Program-made: the position numbers and the translations under genes
DNA from: Gammaproteobacteria bacterium
GTDB lineage: Bacteria > Pseudomonadota > Gammaproteobacteria > SpSt-1174
Assembly (NCBI GenBank): GCA_037388465.1
Contig: JARRKE010000009.1
Coordinates: 1 to 52,376, forward strand
Reading direction: 5' to 3'
DNA length: 52,376 nt
Shown: piece by piece, positions 51,321-52,376 of the stretch
Position numbering within the stretch: the first letter of the stretch is position 1
Layout: every line of letters starts with the position of its first letter
The notes under the pieces: generated by a model
Databases searched by the model: none
Seen by the model: only the letters and a program-made list of their open reading frames with translations
What the model was told of the DNA's origin: nothing

Positions 51321-51347
51321 GTATCGACCTTAACCACTGAACATTTA
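51321..51347 (-). promoter_or_regulatory. Sigma-28 (FliA) promoter of MCP 1
   Basis: On the minus strand TAAATGTT-N11-GTCGATAC, 12 of 16 to consensus with exact spacing. Confidence 0.5.
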
Positions 51348-51455
51348 GTAACCACAGAACAAAACTGAGGAACGGGCACACGAAAATGCGCCCGATGCAT
51401 GTCCGCCGGGAAGCGGACGGGCGGGTAAAGCCAGGAAGTAACAGCCCAGGAAGAA

Positions 51456-51484
51456 CGCCCTGCCCGGCTTATCCGGGCAGGGCG
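51456..51484 (-). terminator. Terminator of MCP 2
   Basis: Perfect 12-bp stem CGCCCTGCCCGG / CCGGGCAGGGCG (51456-51467 and 51473-51484) with a 5-nt loop, 15 nt after the stop. On the minus strand it is followed by a short TTCTT tract. Confidence 0.75.
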
Positions 51485-51498
51485 ATGAAATGAAAAAA

Positions 51499-52376
51499 CT
51501 AAACCTTGAACTGCCCCACCAGCTGTTGCAGTTCGGCCGACAGCCGCGCCAGCTGTTCGCTGGCCGCCGCCGTCTGCTGCGAACCCGCCGCGGTCTGGTC
51601 GGTCGCCTGGCTGATGGTGGTGACGTTGCGGTTGATCTCCTCCGCCACCGCCGACTGTTCCTCGGCCGCACTGGCGATCAAGGCGTTCATGTCATTGATG
51701 CGGGTGACGGCATCGGTAATCTCCGCCAGCGACCGACCGGCATGGCGCGCCTGTTCGACGCTGGAGCCGGCGCGTCCGCGCCCACTTTCCATCGCGGTAA
51801 CGGCGTTCTTCGCCCCTTCCTGCAGGCGCTCGATCATTTCGCGGATCTCCTGGGTGGACTCCTGGGTGCGCCGCGCCAGGGTGCGCACCTCGTCGGCCAC
51901 CACCGCGAAGCCGCGGCCCTGCTCGCCGGCGCGCGCCGCCTCGATGGCGGCATTCAGCGCCAGCAGGTTGGTCTGCTCGGAGATGCCGTTGATCACTTCC
52001 AGCACGCGCCCGATCTGCTCGCTGTCCTGGTTCACGCCCTGGATCACCTGCGCGGCCTGATCGACCTCGGTGGCCAGGGCATCAATGGCGGCAACCGCCG
52101 CCTCGACCACCTCGCGTCCCTGTTTCGATTCGGCGTCCGCCTGCTGCGCGGCACCGGCCGCTTCGCCGGCGTTCTTGGCCACCTCCTGCACCGTCGCCGA
52201 CATCTCGTTGATGGCCGCGGCCACCTGTTCGGTCTCGGTCTGTTGTTCGCGCACGTGACGGTTGGTGTCCTCGCTGGTGGCGGACAGCTCCTCGGCCGCG
52301 GCCGCCAGCTGCGCCGTCGAACCCGCCACCTGGCCCACCAGTCCCTGAATACGTTCCACAAAACGGTTGAAGGCGT
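51499..52376 (-). CDS. Methyl-accepting chemotaxis protein (MCP 2), C-terminal part
   Basis: The frame is open to the right window edge, so the sensor, membrane helices and most of HAMP lie outside. The visible 292 residues are the complete signalling domain with the same conserved tip as MCP 1 and about 93% identity to it. No C-terminal pentapeptide. Any start inside the window would be an artefact of truncation. Confidence 0.93.
   Translation of the reverse strand, partial: AFNRFVERIQGLVGQVAGSTAQLAAAAEELSATSEDTNRHVREQQTETEQVAAAINEMSATVQEVAKNAGEAAGAAQQADAESKQGREVVEAAVAAIDALATEVDQAAQVIQGVNQDSEQIGRVLEVINGISEQTNLLALNAAIEAARAGEQGRGFAVVADEVRTLARRTQESTQEIREMIERLQEGAKNAVTAMESGRGRAGSSVEQARHAGRSLAEITDAVTRINDMNALIASAAEEQSAVAEEINRNVTTISQATDQTAAGSQQTAAASEQLARLSAELQQLVGQFKV

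Noticed and set aside
52060-52359. GTG at 52359 as the true start of MCP 2
   Set aside because: The frame continues to the window edge with conserved residues (AFNRFVERI) matching MCP 1, so the gene is cut by the window.

Overview
The window (about 60% G+C, dense, short gaps) looks like a chromosomal segment from a polarly flagellated gammaproteobacterium. The gene order fliLMNOPQR-flhBAF-fleN-fliA-cheYZAB-motCD-parC-parP-cheW matches Pseudomonas and Vibrio polar-flagellum loci. Biofilm control by a Lap system suggests a Chromatiales-like or pseudomonad-like lineage; the exact taxon cannot be read from the sequence. No rRNA, tRNA, CRISPR array or insertion sequence was found.

Layout. (1) 1-2133: a TRAP transporter (dctP and the start of dctQ, minus strand) divergent from an Lrp/AsnC regulator. 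(2) 2139-4946: a 935-aa PAS/GAF/HD-GYP protein predicted to degrade c-di-GMP. (3) 5159-20159: a Lap-type surface-adhesion locus, nearly all minus strand. It holds lapG and lapD, a 110-aa conserved protein on the other strand, the type I secretion genes lapB and lapC, a LuxR-type regulator with a degenerate receiver, a short (665-aa) LapA-like RTX adhesin, a TolC-type pore, an unusual TolC plus beta-barrel fusion, and a Sec-exported Gly-rich protein of unknown function. (4) 20247-22929: three tandem, mutually related small exported proteins and a diguanylate cyclase, whose promoters look flagellar (sigma-28 for the first two, IHF plus sigma-54 for the last two). (5) 23008-30306: PilZ/YcgR-like, cheR, flgN-flgM-flgA, cheV, an HDOD protein, a FliK-like protein and a FlhB-C-like protein. 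(6) 30314-49412: one long minus-strand export, chemotaxis and motor operon. (7) 49576-52376: two methyl-accepting chemotaxis proteins with almost identical signalling domains; the second is cut by the window edge.

How it fits together. c-di-GMP made by the GGDEF protein and removed by the HD-GYP protein would be read by PilZ (motor brake) and LapD. LapD would then sequester or release LapG, which would cut the adhesin at an Ala-Ala-Gly near its N terminus. Sigma-54-like sites lie before flgA, fliL, the third small gene and the cyclase. Sigma-28-like sites lie before flgMN, cheV, the first MCP and two of the small genes. This puts the unknown small proteins inside the flagellar regulatory cascade.

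The strongest candidates for undescribed biology are the small exported protein family with near-leaderless sigma-28 promoters, the TolC-barrel fusion, the miniature adhesin with an asymmetric RTX roll, and a shared upstream element linking that adhesin to the unknown Gly-rich protein, whose long leader carries a short upstream reading frame overlapping a 16-bp hairpin.
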